A stretch of DNA of 64,000 nt, from NCBI RefSeq assembly GCF_039954625.1, contig NZ_CP157199.1:496001-560000 (forward strand), given 5' to 3'. This DNA is from Pontimicrobium sp. SW4. GTDB taxonomy: Bacteria; Bacteroidota; Bacteroidia; Flavobacteriales; Flavobacteriaceae. Below the pieces are notes generated by a model that was given only the letters and a program-made list of their open reading frames with translations, was not told where the DNA came from and did no database searches. Position numbers and translations under genes: made by a program. This document shows, in pieces, positions 55,324 through 64,000 of the stretch. Position 1 is the first letter of the stretch; each line of letters begins with the position of its first letter.

Positions 55324-56418
55324 TTATAAATACTTTACAGGATTGGTATTTGTGTTTGATAAAACGATTGCAAAATTAGGAATTTTTTTTGTAAGATACG
55401 CTACTAAAAGGTTTTTTGTGTATTGTTCACTTTCGTAGTGTCCAATATCTGTTAAAAGCAGCATGTTTTCGGCAGTAAAAAAGTCATGATATTTTAAATC
55501 GGCTGTCACAAAAGCGTCTGCACCTGCTGACTTTGCTGCACTAATAGCAAAACTTCCTGAGCCTCCTAGTACAGCCACTTTTTTTATGGGTTTATTTAAT
55601 AAGGAAGAATGACGAACACATTCTGTTTGCATTGTTGATTTTAAATGCTCCAGAAAGCTAGTTTCTGTCATAGCATTTTCGAATTCGCCTATCATTCCCA
55701 TACCAATATGTTGATTTTTATTTTCCAGCGTTGTTACTTCATAAGCAACTTCTTCGTATGGGTGATTTTTAAAAAGCGTTTGTAAAACTTTTGATTCTAG
55801 ATGTTTTTGAAAAGTAACTGTGAGTTTTATTTCTTCTTCCTGCTGAGTAACTCCTTTTTCTCCAATTGTTGGATTGGAGTTTTCATTTCCATTAAAGGTA
55901 CCAATACCGCTAACATTAAAACTACAATTGTTATAATTACCAATTGCACCAGCTCCAACATTAAATAACGCTTCTCTTACTTTTCCAACATTATTTTTTG
56001 GGACATACGTGGTTAGTTTTTTTATGGTGCCTACTTGAGGTATAAGTATTTCTCTATTTATAAGCCCAAGTTGCTCACAAATTTTATCGTTTACTCCCTG
56101 TAATGCATTGTCTAAAGCTGTATGAGTTGCAAAAATTGAAATGTTATTTTTTATGGCTTTAATCACAACACGTTCTACATAGGATTTTCCTGTTAGTGTT
56201 TTTAACCCTTTAAAAATTATAGGATGAAAGCTCACAATAAGGTTGCAGTTTTTTTCAATAGCTTCATCTATTACTGTTTCAAGAGCGTCTAATGTTACAA
56301 GAATGCCTGAAACTTTATTATTTTTATCACCAACCAATAAGCCAACATTGTCAAAATCTTCGGCATAAGATAAAGGAGCTAATTCTTCTAAGTGATTAAT
56401 AACGTCTTGTACAATCAT
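55324..56418 (-). CDS. Nif3-like dinuclear metal-centre protein
   Basis: 364-residue Nif3/YbgI (DUF34) family protein, expected to form a toroidal hexamer with a two-metal site. Blocks DNVGLLVGD, VSFHPIIFKGLK (His ligands), ATHTALDNALQGVND, and the late LTDIGHYESEQ are family signatures. A PII-like insert at about 130-240 is present, as in the long family form. The biochemical role is not settled. Cotranscribed with the zinc-ribbon-type gene (2 bp gap). Confidence 0.93.
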   Translation of the reverse strand: MIVQDVINHLEELAPLSYAEDFDNVGLLVGDKNNKVSGILVTLDALETVIDEAIEKNCNLIVSFHPIIFKGLKTLTGKSYVERVVIKAIKNNISIFATHTALDNALQGVNDKICEQLGLINREILIPQVGTIKKLTTYVPKNNVGKVREALFNVGAGAIGNYNNCSFNVSGIGTFNGNENSNPTIGEKGVTQQEEEIKLTVTFQKHLESKVLQTLFKNHPYEEVAYEVTTLENKNQHIGMGMIGEFENAMTETSFLEHLKSTMQTECVRHSSLLNKPIKKVAVLGGSGSFAISAAKSAGADAFVTADLKYHDFFTAENMLLLTDIGHYESEQYTKNLLVAYLTKKIPNFAIVLSNTNTNPVKYL

Positions 56419-56556
56419 AAAAAATTATGTTTAGTTCAAAGATAAATAATTACTTTCACAAGTTGACTTTCATTGTTTTCAAATAGTCTTGTGTAATCTT
56501 CAATGATTTAATTATTATCTTGGCACTCTTTTGTAAATCATTTTGATTAGGTTATC

Positions 56557-57558
56557 GTGAAAATATTAAGAAACATATTATTACCAATTGTTCCTGTTTA
56601 CTATGGAGTTACATGGTTGCGAAATGTTTTGTACGATAAAGGTGTTTTTAAATCTAAAAGTTACGATTTTCCAATAATTTGTGTTGGAAATTTGAGTGTT
56701 GGTGGTACAGGAAAAACACCAATGATAGAATATTTAGTAAGACTTTTAAAGAATAAATATCAGCTAGCAACCTTAAGTAGAGGTTACAAGCGTTCAACTA
56801 ATGGATTCTTAATTGCTGACAAAACTTCTACAGTGGAAACAATAGGTGATGAGCCATATCAATTTTATTCGAAATTTAAGGATATTATAGTAAGTGTTGA
56901 TGCTAATAGACAGCAAGGTATTTCAAAATTAAGAAGTTTAAAGAAACCTGATATTATCCTATTGGATGATGCGTTTCAGCATAGAAAAGTTAAAGCTGGA
57001 TTTAATATTTTATTAACTTCTTATTATAAATTATATATTGATGATATCTCTTTGCCAACTGGCGATTTGCGAGAGCCAAAATCTGGAGCTAATAGAGCCG
57101 ATATTATCGTAGTCACAAAATGCCCAAATGATATAACTATTGAGGAGCGAAGTAATATTATTAGTAGCCTAAAAAGACCTGCTCAAGATGTCTTTTTTAG
57201 CACTATTGATTACTCTAGTGTTATCTATTCTAGCAATGAGAGTATAAATTTGGATGGATTGAAAGATGTTAGTTTTACTCTTGTAACTGGGATTGCGAAT
57301 GCAGTTCCGTTGGTTAATTTCTTAAATGACGAGGCTTACAGGTTTGAGCATATTAACTTTAAAGATCATCATGTATTTACTAATGTAGATATTGAAACTT
57401 TAAATGAAAAAGAAATAATTGTTACTACAGAAAAAGATTTTACGAAACTTGGAGATAAATTGTCTGGAAATAGACTTTATTACCTACCAATTGAAACCAA
57501 GATTTTTGAGCACGAAAAATTCAATAAAATACTATTGGATTTTTGCTCAGAATATTAA
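56557..57558 (+). CDS. lpxK: Tetraacyldisaccharide 4'-kinase
   Basis: 333-residue inner-membrane-associated kinase that phosphorylates the 4' position of the lipid A precursor. A hydrophobic N-terminal segment (residues 5-22) is followed by the P-loop VGGTGKTP (48-55) and the DDAFQHRKVK block. Translation starts at GTG 56557, which gives the family N-terminus. The gene overlaps the 3' end of the convergent histidine kinase gene by 4 bp. Confidence 0.95.
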   Translation: MKILRNILLPIVPVYYGVTWLRNVLYDKGVFKSKSYDFPIICVGNLSVGGTGKTPMIEYLVRLLKNKYQLATLSRGYKRSTNGFLIADKTSTVETIGDEPYQFYSKFKDIIVSVDANRQQGISKLRSLKKPDIILLDDAFQHRKVKAGFNILLTSYYKLYIDDISLPTGDLREPKSGANRADIIVVTKCPNDITIEERSNIISSLKRPAQDVFFSTIDYSSVIYSSNESINLDGLKDVSFTLVTGIANAVPLVNFLNDEAYRFEHINFKDHHVFTNVDIETLNEKEIIVTTEKDFTKLGDKLSGNRLYYLPIETKIFEHEKFNKILLDFCSEY

Positions 57559-59777
57559 GCTGAAGCAGACGTTTCGTTTTCTTTTAACGCTTCATATAAT
57601 TTTTTCTCAAAATCTTCTTGCTTAAATGGCTTTGATATAATATCGTCAAAACCTGCTTCTTCAAATTCCTGCATTTTGTCCTCTAGCGTTACAGCTGTAA
57701 GGGCAAAAATGGTAAGCTCTTTGTCAAACTCACGTATTTGTTTGGTGGCTTCTAAACCACTAATTCCTGGCATGTGAATGTCCATAAGAACGACATTGTA
57801 ATTCACTTCCTTTACTTTTTCAACAGCGTCTTCACCGTTGTCAACCAAATCACAAACTAAATTCATCTTATTCAAGATTTTTTTAGTAATCATTTGGTTA
57901 ATTTTGTTGTCTTCTACTACTAAAATTCTCACGTTTTCTAAATCTAAGTTATTTAAATCTTTTGCGTAATCTTTACTTTTAACATTTGTTACTTCTTTAC
58001 TTTCTTCTAAAGGTATTTCTACAAAAAAGCTTGTTCCTTTCCCCAGTTCGCTTTTTAAATAAATTTTACCTTTTAATATTTTAACTAAACCTTTTACAAT
58101 TGAAAGACCAAGTCCGGTTCCTCCATATTTTCTATTAATTTGAACAGATCCTTGAGAGAAACTTTCAAACATACTGTCTTGCTTTTCTTTAGTGATTCCA
58201 ATTCCGTTATCTTCTATTTCAAGGCGAATAGAATGGGTTTTACCTTTAACACCTAATTGTGTTAATCTTACCCATATATCTCCATCTTTAGTGAATTTGA
58301 TAGCATTACCAATAAGATTAATAAGGATTTGAGAGATTTTTAATTGGTCGCCATTATATATTTCAGGTAGCTTTTTGTCATACTCAAAATGAATAAATAT
58401 ATTGTTGTCTAGAGCCGAATTATTTAATGCAGCAATAACATTTTCTACTTTATTTTTTAGATTGAAAACTTCAGGATCTAACTCTACTTTGTTGGCTTCA
58501 ATTTTATTTATTTGAAGAATATCATTAATAAAGGTTAATAAATAATCACCAGAAAATTTAAGCGACTTTAAATGTTGTATTTGCTCTTTTCTTGGGTTTT
58601 CTTCCAACAGCATATTTGTCAAACCTGTAACAGCATATAGAGGCGTTCTTAACTCATGTGTTACAGTAGATAAGAAATTTGTTTTGGTTTTTGCTGCAAT
58701 TTCAGCTCTTTCTTTTTCTGTTAATAATTCTTCATTTTTACGATACAACATGTTATTAGTTTTTAATCTAATATTGTTGTTTTTGTATAGTGATAAAGTA
58801 AGTAATGACAGTATTGTAATCAAACCAACACTTAAAATAGTAGTTAGCTTGTTTAAGCTATCTGATTCATTCTTTTCTTTAATTTGATCAGCTTGTGTTT
58901 GTATTAAGGTGTCCTTATCTGCATCAAGAGTTTCTTTTTCTGCTGTGAGGTGTTCTTCTTTAATACTTAAGATTGAGTCGCTAAGTTTTATAAAAAGATG
59001 CAGGTTTGTATTTGCTAATTTGTAATTACCAGTTTTTTCATAAATATCACTTAAAGCCTTATAGCTTTCGTTTAAAACGCTCAAATTCCCTGTGGTTTTA
59101 GCAAGATTTGAGCCTTCAATAGTTTGTGCTAAAGCTCTCTGGTATTTACCTTCTTTATAAGCAATATTTCCACTTTTTATTAAAGCAGAACTTTGTATAA
59201 CTGGTAAGTTATATTTTTTTGATAAAATAATTGCTTTATCAACCAAAGCATTGGCTTCGGTTAAATTATTTTGAGCCATATAGGTTTTTGCTTCATTTAA
59301 AGTAACTTTTGCTACTAGCTCATTAATATTTTCTTCTTCAAAAATTGTTTTAGCAGATTTAAAATAATCTAAAGCATTCGTGTAATCTTTTTGAGCTAAG
59401 TAAATAATACCGCAGGTATATCTAGAAACGGCAAGATTGACCTTATCATCTATCCTACTTTGAATATTCATTGCCTTGATAATGGTAAATCCCGCTTCTT
59501 GGTAGTTTTCTAAATTATATTGTAAGTTTGCTATCTTAGATTGTATAATGCCTTGATCTTTTTCACTCTCTATTTTTTCTGCAATAACTAGCCCTTTTTG
59601 AAGAGTGGTAATGGCTTTATAATAATTAGATTGCTGAGTTTCTTTATCAGCTTCATTTATGAAAAAATCAATTCTATTTTGATCTAAAGCAACATCGTCC
59701 TCTATTCTATCTTGAGAATGAGAACTTGTTATTAATAAGACTAAAAAAACAAATATGTAATATTTGATTTGGGACAT
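57555..59777 (-). CDS. Hybrid sensor histidine kinase with TPR sensor and receiver domain
   Basis: 740-residue protein. Order: signal peptide (1-20), a periplasmic TPR region of about 250 residues (helical repeats such as AKTYMAQNNLTEANALVDKA), a coiled segment, one membrane helix at about 312-331, then HisKA with phospho-acceptor H374 in THELRTPL, HATPase (DNGIGI, GTGLGLSIVKGL), and a C-terminal receiver with D666 in VLMDIHMPG and K716. No separate DNA-binding output is encoded next to it. The signal is unknown; the TPR sensor suggests a protein or peptide partner. Confidence 0.93.
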   Translation of the reverse strand: MSQIKYYIFVFLVLLITSSHSQDRIEDDVALDQNRIDFFINEADKETQQSNYYKAITTLQKGLVIAEKIESEKDQGIIQSKIANLQYNLENYQEAGFTIIKAMNIQSRIDDKVNLAVSRYTCGIIYLAQKDYTNALDYFKSAKTIFEEENINELVAKVTLNEAKTYMAQNNLTEANALVDKAIILSKKYNLPVIQSSALIKSGNIAYKEGKYQRALAQTIEGSNLAKTTGNLSVLNESYKALSDIYEKTGNYKLANTNLHLFIKLSDSILSIKEEHLTAEKETLDADKDTLIQTQADQIKEKNESDSLNKLTTILSVGLITILSLLTLSLYKNNNIRLKTNNMLYRKNEELLTEKERAEIAAKTKTNFLSTVTHELRTPLYAVTGLTNMLLEENPRKEQIQHLKSLKFSGDYLLTFINDILQINKIEANKVELDPEVFNLKNKVENVIAALNNSALDNNIFIHFEYDKKLPEIYNGDQLKISQILINLIGNAIKFTKDGDIWVRLTQLGVKGKTHSIRLEIEDNGIGITKEKQDSMFESFSQGSVQINRKYGGTGLGLSIVKGLVKILKGKIYLKSELGKGTSFFVEIPLEESKEVTNVKSKDYAKDLNNLDLENVRILVVEDNKINQMITKKILNKMNLVCDLVDNGEDAVEKVKEVNYNVVLMDIHMPGISGLEATKQIREFDKELTIFALTAVTLEDKMQEFEEAGFDDIISKPFKQEDFEKKLYEALKENETSASA

Positions 59778-59860
59778 TTTTAGATCATTTTATCGACAAA
59801 TATAACATTTTATTCGATAAAATACACTTTTTGTGAAAAAATATGCTTTTAGACGATAAA

Positions 59861-60856
59861 CTAACTTTCTTCTAATTTAGAAATTAAATCAATAATTCTG
59901 CTTGAATATCCAGTCTCATTATCGTACCAACCAATGATTTTAACCATATTTCCTATTACAGAAGTCATTTGAGAATCAAAAATACAAGAATAAGGATTGC
60001 CTACTATATCTATTGATACAATTGGGTCTTCAGTATATTCTAAAATACCTTTGTAGTTAGATTCAGAAGCTTTTTTAAAGGTATTATTAACTTGATCTAC
60101 AGTAACATTATTTTTCACATTAAAGGTTATATCGGTTAATGAGCCATTTGCAACTGGCACTCTAATACCACAACCTCCAATAACTTCGGATAAATCCGGA
60201 AAAATTTTAGTTAAAGCTTTTGCAGCTCCAGTTGTAGTAGGTACAATGGATTGTCCAGCTGCTCTAGCACGTCTTAAATCCCTATGAGGTTGATCGTGTA
60301 GACTTTGGTCTGTGGTATAAGAGTGTATAGTAGTAATGTAAGCTTGCTTAATACCACATAGCTTATTAATGATGTCAATCATTGGAGCTGCATTATTAGT
60401 AGTACATGATGCATTAGAAATTATCACATCATTTTTGCATAGAATATCTTCATTAACACCTAAAACTACTGTTTTGATGGAATCGTCAGTTGGAGGAACA
60501 GATAAAATAACTTTTGAAGCACCATTATAAATATGATGGTTTAAATCGTTTAAAGATTTAAATTTCCCTGTAGCTTCAATAACAAAATCAACGTCAAAAG
60601 GTTTCCAATTAATAAGTTTTGGGTGATTATGGTTTTGTAAATTTACTTTTTTGCCATCTATAATAATATTTTGATTATCCGAAGAAATGCTATTTGGTAA
60701 AACACCATGTATACTATCATATTTAAGCAAATGACTAAGTGTTTTGCTATCAGCAAGATCATTAATTGCAACTATTTGGATGTTAGGATTGTTTAGCAGT
60801 AATCTAAAAACACGTCTTCCAATTCTACCAAAACCGTTTATGGCAATGTTAATCAT
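59861..60856 (-). CDS. gap: Type I glyceraldehyde-3-phosphate dehydrogenase
   Basis: 331-residue NAD-dependent dehydrogenase. Rossmann motif NGFGRIGRR (7-15), catalytic C151 in SNASCTTNNAAP, and H178 in TTIHSYT are in place. Asp33 in INDLAD favours NAD. It is 2 bp downstream of lipA on the same strand. Bacteroidota often carry more than one gap gene, so this may be a second form; the sequence alone does not say which direction of the reaction it serves. Confidence 0.94.
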   Translation of the reverse strand: MINIAINGFGRIGRRVFRLLLNNPNIQIVAINDLADSKTLSHLLKYDSIHGVLPNSISSDNQNIIIDGKKVNLQNHNHPKLINWKPFDVDFVIEATGKFKSLNDLNHHIYNGASKVILSVPPTDDSIKTVVLGVNEDILCKNDVIISNASCTTNNAAPMIDIINKLCGIKQAYITTIHSYTTDQSLHDQPHRDLRRARAAGQSIVPTTTGAAKALTKIFPDLSEVIGGCGIRVPVANGSLTDITFNVKNNVTVDQVNNTFKKASESNYKGILEYTEDPIVSIDIVGNPYSCIFDSQMTSVIGNMVKIIGWYDNETGYSSRIIDLISKLEES

Positions 60857-60858
60857 GT

Positions 60859-61728
60859 TTAATTAATGTGTTTTTGAGCTTTGTAGGAAGATCTAACCAA
60901 AGCACTGCTCTCTACATGACGAAAACCGAGGTTTAATCCTATTTCTTTATATTCTTGAAATTGATCAGGGGTAATAAATTGTTTTACTGGTAAATGTTTT
61001 TTACTAGGCTGTAAGTATTGTCCAATGGTGACAACATCTACTTTTGCTTCTTTCAATTCATGAAGAGTTTCTATAACTTCGTCACGCTCTTCACCAAGAC
61101 CAAGCATAATTCCAGTTTTTGTTCTTCGTTGTCCGTTGTCTTTTAAATATTTTAAAACACTTAGGCTTCTATCATATTTTGCCTGAATACGAACCTCTCT
61201 AGTTAAGCGACGAACAGTTTCCATATTATGCGAAATAACTTCAGGAGATACTTCTAGAATTCTATCTAAATGTTGATCAATGCCTTGAAAATCTGGAATT
61301 AACGTTTCTATTGTTGTTTCTGGGTTCATGCGTCTTACAGCTTTTACAGTTTCGGCCCACATGATGCTTCCCATATCTTTTAAGTCATCTCGATCTACAC
61401 TTGTTAAAACAGCATGCTTAATGTTCATAATTTTTATAGAACGAGCCACTTTTTCGGGTTCATCCCAATCAACAGATTCTGGTCTTCCAGTTTTTACACC
61501 ACAAAAACCACAGGAGCGTGTACAAATATTACCAAGAATCATAAAGGTTGCAGTGCCTTCTCCCCAGCATTCTCCCATATTTGGACAGCTTCCTGAAGTA
61601 CAAATAGTATTTAATTTATACTTATCTACTAGCCCTCTTAATTCGGCGTATTTTTTACCTGTAGGTAATTTAACCCTAAGCCATTTTGGTTTTGGTTGAC
61701 GTTCAGTAGTAATTGATTCGGTACTCAT
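60859..61728 (-). CDS. lipA: Lipoyl synthase
   Basis: 289-residue radical SAM enzyme that adds two sulfurs to octanoyl chains on lipoyl domains. Both clusters are complete: the auxiliary site C43, C48 and C54 ([12 protein letters not shown]) and the radical SAM site C69, C73 and C76 (CTRSCGFC). The C-terminal RSSY serine that coordinates the auxiliary cluster is present (VRSSYKAQ). Between the Nramp gene and gap. Confidence 0.97.
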   Translation of the reverse strand: MSTESITTERQPKPKWLRVKLPTGKKYAELRGLVDKYKLNTICTSGSCPNMGECWGEGTATFMILGNICTRSCGFCGVKTGRPESVDWDEPEKVARSIKIMNIKHAVLTSVDRDDLKDMGSIMWAETVKAVRRMNPETTIETLIPDFQGIDQHLDRILEVSPEVISHNMETVRRLTREVRIQAKYDRSLSVLKYLKDNGQRRTKTGIMLGLGEERDEVIETLHELKEAKVDVVTIGQYLQPSKKHLPVKQFITPDQFQEYKEIGLNLGFRHVESSALVRSSYKAQKHIN

Positions 61729-61778
61729 GTTTTAATAAATATGATTGCAAAGATACGAAGTATTGATTTAAAAACAGT

Positions 61779-63008
61779 TTATAAAGTTGTTAGATAATAA
61801 ATGCTAAAACCAATTAAAAAGATAATTCCAAGCCAGCTTAATATATGCATTTTTAATGAAGGCCTTGATGCTTCAGGAGTATACTTGCTGCTAATAAGTT
61901 TATAGTTGACAATGGCATAAAAAGGAGCCGTTAAAAACGACAAAACGGTTGCAACTTCTACCAGCAAGCCCATTTCAGAAGCAAAAACAAAAAATATGAC
62001 TATGGTGCCAACAGCAAGAATGAATATCCAGATGATATAGCCAAGTTTAAAGTTTCTATTAAATAATAGTTCTATAGTTCTATCCATAGCTCGAGGAGAG
62101 GCGTCTAGACATGTAAGTGTGGTACTAAACATGGTAGTAAAAGCAGCAATGCCAATAATTATATAAGCCCATTCACCTAGGCTTGAGGTGTACATATCTA
62201 TTAACTGTCCTGAAAATACGCCAGCTGCGTTACTAAATGATTCTCCTGAGCCAAACATTACCAAGCAACCTAATAACACAAAGCAAATGCCTAATATAAC
62301 AGTGCCAATATAACCTACATTAAAATCGAACAAAGCAGATTTAGCATTAAATTCTTTATCATCTTTTCTTTTTTCTACAGCCCAAAGAGAATGCCAAACC
62401 GAAATATCTAAAGGTGCTGGCATCCAACCCATAAATGCAATTAAGAACAATTTTTCAATTGTACCTTCTGGTAATATTTGTGTAAATGAAATTGGAGCTT
62501 GGTTACTTGATAGGGCAACTATAACAGCAGCAATTGTACTAATGGATAAGATAATAATAATAATCTTTATTAGTCTATCTAGTAGTTTGTATTTTCCAAA
62601 AATGAGTAATGCCAAACAAACAATAAGAACAACGATAGTCCATATTTTTACGGCAAATTCAGAATCAAAACCAAGTTCGCCAAATAGGGAAGAAGCCAAT
62701 CCTGCTGTTACAATAGTTACAGCTGTTTGTATTGTAAACATTGTAGCAAACGTTAAAATAAAATAGGCTATCAAAATTCCATTCCCCATTTTTTTGTAAC
62801 CATCAAGAAGACTTTCTCCAGTTGCCGCAGCATATCTAGGGCCAAATTGAAAGAAAGGATATTTGAAAAGATTTACCAACAATAAAGCCCAAAGTAAGCC
62901 TAAACCAAAATCGGCACCAGCTCTAGTAGATTGTACTAAATGAGATACACCAATAGCAGCTCCTGCGAATAACAACCCAGGGCCTAGGTTTTTAATACTA
63001 AATTTCAT
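61779..63008 (-). CDS. Nramp-family metal transporter with altered metal site
   Basis: 409-residue membrane protein with about eleven helices. The alignment to the first Nramp helix is clear from the AGADFG end (residues about 30-35), but the DPGN metal motif is replaced: the four residues at that position read G-V-S-H. The sixth-helix region reads MGWMPAPLDISVWHS, also unlike the MPHN type. It belongs to a divergent subgroup; the ion carried cannot be predicted as Mn or Fe from these residues. Overlaps the sigma factor gene by 4 bp. Confidence 0.85.
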   Translation of the reverse strand: MKFSIKNLGPGLLFAGAAIGVSHLVQSTRAGADFGLGLLWALLLVNLFKYPFFQFGPRYAAATGESLLDGYKKMGNGILIAYFILTFATMFTIQTAVTIVTAGLASSLFGELGFDSEFAVKIWTIVVLIVCLALLIFGKYKLLDRLIKIIIIILSISTIAAVIVALSSNQAPISFTQILPEGTIEKLFLIAFMGWMPAPLDISVWHSLWAVEKRKDDKEFNAKSALFDFNVGYIGTVILGICFVLLGCLVMFGSGESFSNAAGVFSGQLIDMYTSSLGEWAYIIIGIAAFTTMFSTTLTCLDASPRAMDRTIELLFNRNFKLGYIIWIFILAVGTIVIFFVFASEMGLLVEVATVLSFLTAPFYAIVNYKLISSKYTPEASRPSLKMHILSWLGIIFLIGFSIYYLTTL

Positions 63009-63556
63009 TTTTTCTTCTGAATAATTTCTGCTAATAATTTTTTAGCTCTAAGTAGTTTAACTTTTATATTGTTCATAGGCTCATTAAGCGTATTGGATAT
63101 TTCTTGATAACTAAGTTCTTGAAAATATCGTAAATTAATAACTTCTTGGTAATGAGGTTTTAATTTTTTTATATCACGAAGTAATTTTGCCAAGTTTTGT
63201 TCTGTAATAATATTATCTTCTGGAGTAGGTGATTCATCAATAATATCTTTAACACGATCATTATGGTCATGACTTCTTTCATTAATAATAGATGTTTTTT
63301 TTACTCTAAGAAAATCTATATGAATGTTTTTGGCAATTGTTATAAGCCATGTTTTAAACTTATATTTTTCATTAAAAGTGCCTATTTTGTCGAAGGCTTT
63401 CGAGAAAGTTTGGATAGTAATATCTTCGGCATCATTTTCGTTTTGAGTTCGTTTGAGCAAAAACCCATAAACGTCATTCCAAAACGTGTCTAACAAAAAA
63501 TTGAAAGCTACTTGATTGTTTTCTTTTGCTTTTTTAATAGCATCTTTTATTTCCAA
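63005..63556 (-). CDS. ECF-type RNA polymerase sigma factor
   Basis: 183-residue sigma-70-family factor with region 2 (DAEDITIQTFSKAFDKI, then KFKTWLITIAKNIHIDFLR) and region 4 (LRYFQELSYQEISNTLNEPMNNIKVKLLRAKKLL). Region 3 is absent, as in ECF factors. No anti-sigma gene follows; the next gene is the Nramp transporter (4 bp overlap). Upstream, 10 bp overlap with the glycosyltransferase. What it controls is unknown. Confidence 0.93.
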   Translation of the reverse strand: MEIKDAIKKAKENNQVAFNFLLDTFWNDVYGFLLKRTQNENDAEDITIQTFSKAFDKIGTFNEKYKFKTWLITIAKNIHIDFLRVKKTSIINERSHDHNDRVKDIIDESPTPEDNIITEQNLAKLLRDIKKLKPHYQEVINLRYFQELSYQEISNTLNEPMNNIKVKLLRAKKLLAEIIQKKK

Positions 63557-64000
63557 CGACCTTGTTTTGATGTGATATTAGATATAAAGATAATTAATTG
63601 TGAGACAATTAAAAATAATTCAAGAAAGGGAAGTAAAATCACGAGGTCTTTTTCGTTAAGCTTTTTTGCTGATAATCCCACAACTACAAACTGTACAATA
63701 AATCTTAATATAAATAAGCTCAAAACAACTTTCCACTTAAAAAGGATTATTAGAAGAATTATGCTTAGTAGCCAAAAAAGAAATTGCGACAGATAAAATA
63801 AACCTAAAAGAAATTTGTGTTTTAGTTTATAAAATTTCGATGTAGAAACATGTCGCTTTTTTTGTACAAACCATTCAGATAAAGAACTTTCAGGGATAGA
63901 TTCAGTAAAACTATCTTTTGAAATGCATATTGCAGTGTTTGAAGCATTTGCAACTTGATTTACAAACAAATCATCATCACCAGAACGAACACTCATGTGA
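63547..64000 (-). CDS. Family 2 glycosyltransferase, C-terminal part (5' end outside window)
   Basis: The frame is open through the window edge, so the start is missing. The visible part begins with SVRSGDDDLFVNQVA, the acidic block of processive or membrane GT2 enzymes, then a KKRHVSTS region and about three membrane helices at the end. The N-terminal nucleotide-sugar domain lies beyond the window. It overlaps the sigma factor gene by 10 bp and is probably cotranscribed with it. Confidence 0.8.
   Translation of the reverse strand, partial: HMSVRSGDDDLFVNQVANASNTAICISKDSFTESIPESSLSEWFVQKKRHVSTSKFYKLKHKFLLGLFYLSQFLFWLLSIILLIILFKWKVVLSLFILRFIVQFVVVGLSAKKLNEKDLVILLPFLELFLIVSQLIIFISNITSKQGRWK

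Noticed and set aside
61328..61699. Plus-strand frame of 123 codons inside lipA
   Set aside because: Antisense to lipA with all its cysteine motifs intact; no start context or homology seen.

Overview
The window reads as a chromosomal segment of a low-GC marine-type member of the Flavobacteriaceae (Bacteroidota). The evidence is a lipoprotein-type TamA homologue, two type IX secretion system (T9SS) proteins (PorT/SprT and a plug-type protein), a Na+-NQR operon, many proteins of families known mainly from Flavobacteriia (DUF6090, DUF6695, DUF6702, DUF4846, BT0820-type HAD), almost no Shine-Dalgarno sequences, and several TAnnTTTG-type -7 boxes. No prophage, transposase, CRISPR array or rRNA operon is visible. 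One tRNA (Gly-UCC) is present.

Layout. 1-2158 holds the start of tamL, cut by the window edge. 2322-7469 holds an SpoU-type rRNA methyltransferase, porT, the menaquinone methyltransferase ubiE, and the potassium uptake pair trkA-trkH. 7619-16314 holds a small membrane protein, an aminotransferase, a fatty-acid desaturase, rsmG, the proline-catabolism dehydrogenase pruA, an NRDE/TANGO2 protein overlapping a DUF6695 protein, apaG, and the T9SS plug-like gene. 16472-22525 is a tight six-gene nqrABCDEF operon closed by a strong terminator. 22595-28525 is an accessory-looking stretch: a DUF4846 protein, two DUF6090 membrane proteins plus a truncated third copy, a large DUF885-like lipoprotein, an M28 peptidase and a small coiled-coil protein. 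28707-30081 holds a small conserved gene coupled to apbE, whose product should attach FMN to NqrB and NqrC. 30086-37806 holds a methyltransferase, a GxxExxY protein flanked by inverted repeats, map, a CoA-transferase, a HAD phosphatase, gpmI, an M48 peptidase, a GNAT enzyme, tRNA-Gly and pepE. 37907-43779 holds two tandem paralogues with a carboxypeptidase-regulatory-like domain, a DUF6702 protein, a large M1 aminopeptidase, tatA and a DUF5694 lipoprotein.

43879-51676 is an eight-gene minus-strand cluster for kynurenine breakdown: kynureninase, kynurenine 3-monooxygenase, RidA-type 2-aminomuconate deaminase, 2-aminomuconate-semialdehyde dehydrogenase, an atypical SDR, 3-hydroxyanthranilate dioxygenase, ACMS decarboxylase and an O-methyltransferase. 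Together these would take kynurenine to the 2-oxocrotonate/oxalocrotonate level. The genes for the first tryptophan steps are not in the window. Two different short inverted-repeat elements sit in or at the edge of genes of this cluster. 51746-64000 holds a lipoprotein, a methyltransferase, a GC-richer multi-stem DNA element of about 290 bp, msrA, a coiled-coil protein with a degenerate zinc ribbon, a Nif3-family protein, lpxK, a TPR hybrid histidine kinase, gap, lipA, an unusual Nramp-family transporter, an ECF sigma factor, and the C-terminal part of a family 2 glycosyltransferase cut by the window edge.

Most of the window is ordinary housekeeping sequence. The parts that most deserve a second look are the multi-stem element at 53387-53679, the inverted-repeat-flanked GxxExxY gene, the DUF6090 cluster with its relic, and several proteins that keep a family fold but have lost its signature residues (zinc ribbon, SDR, Nramp, DUF885-like).
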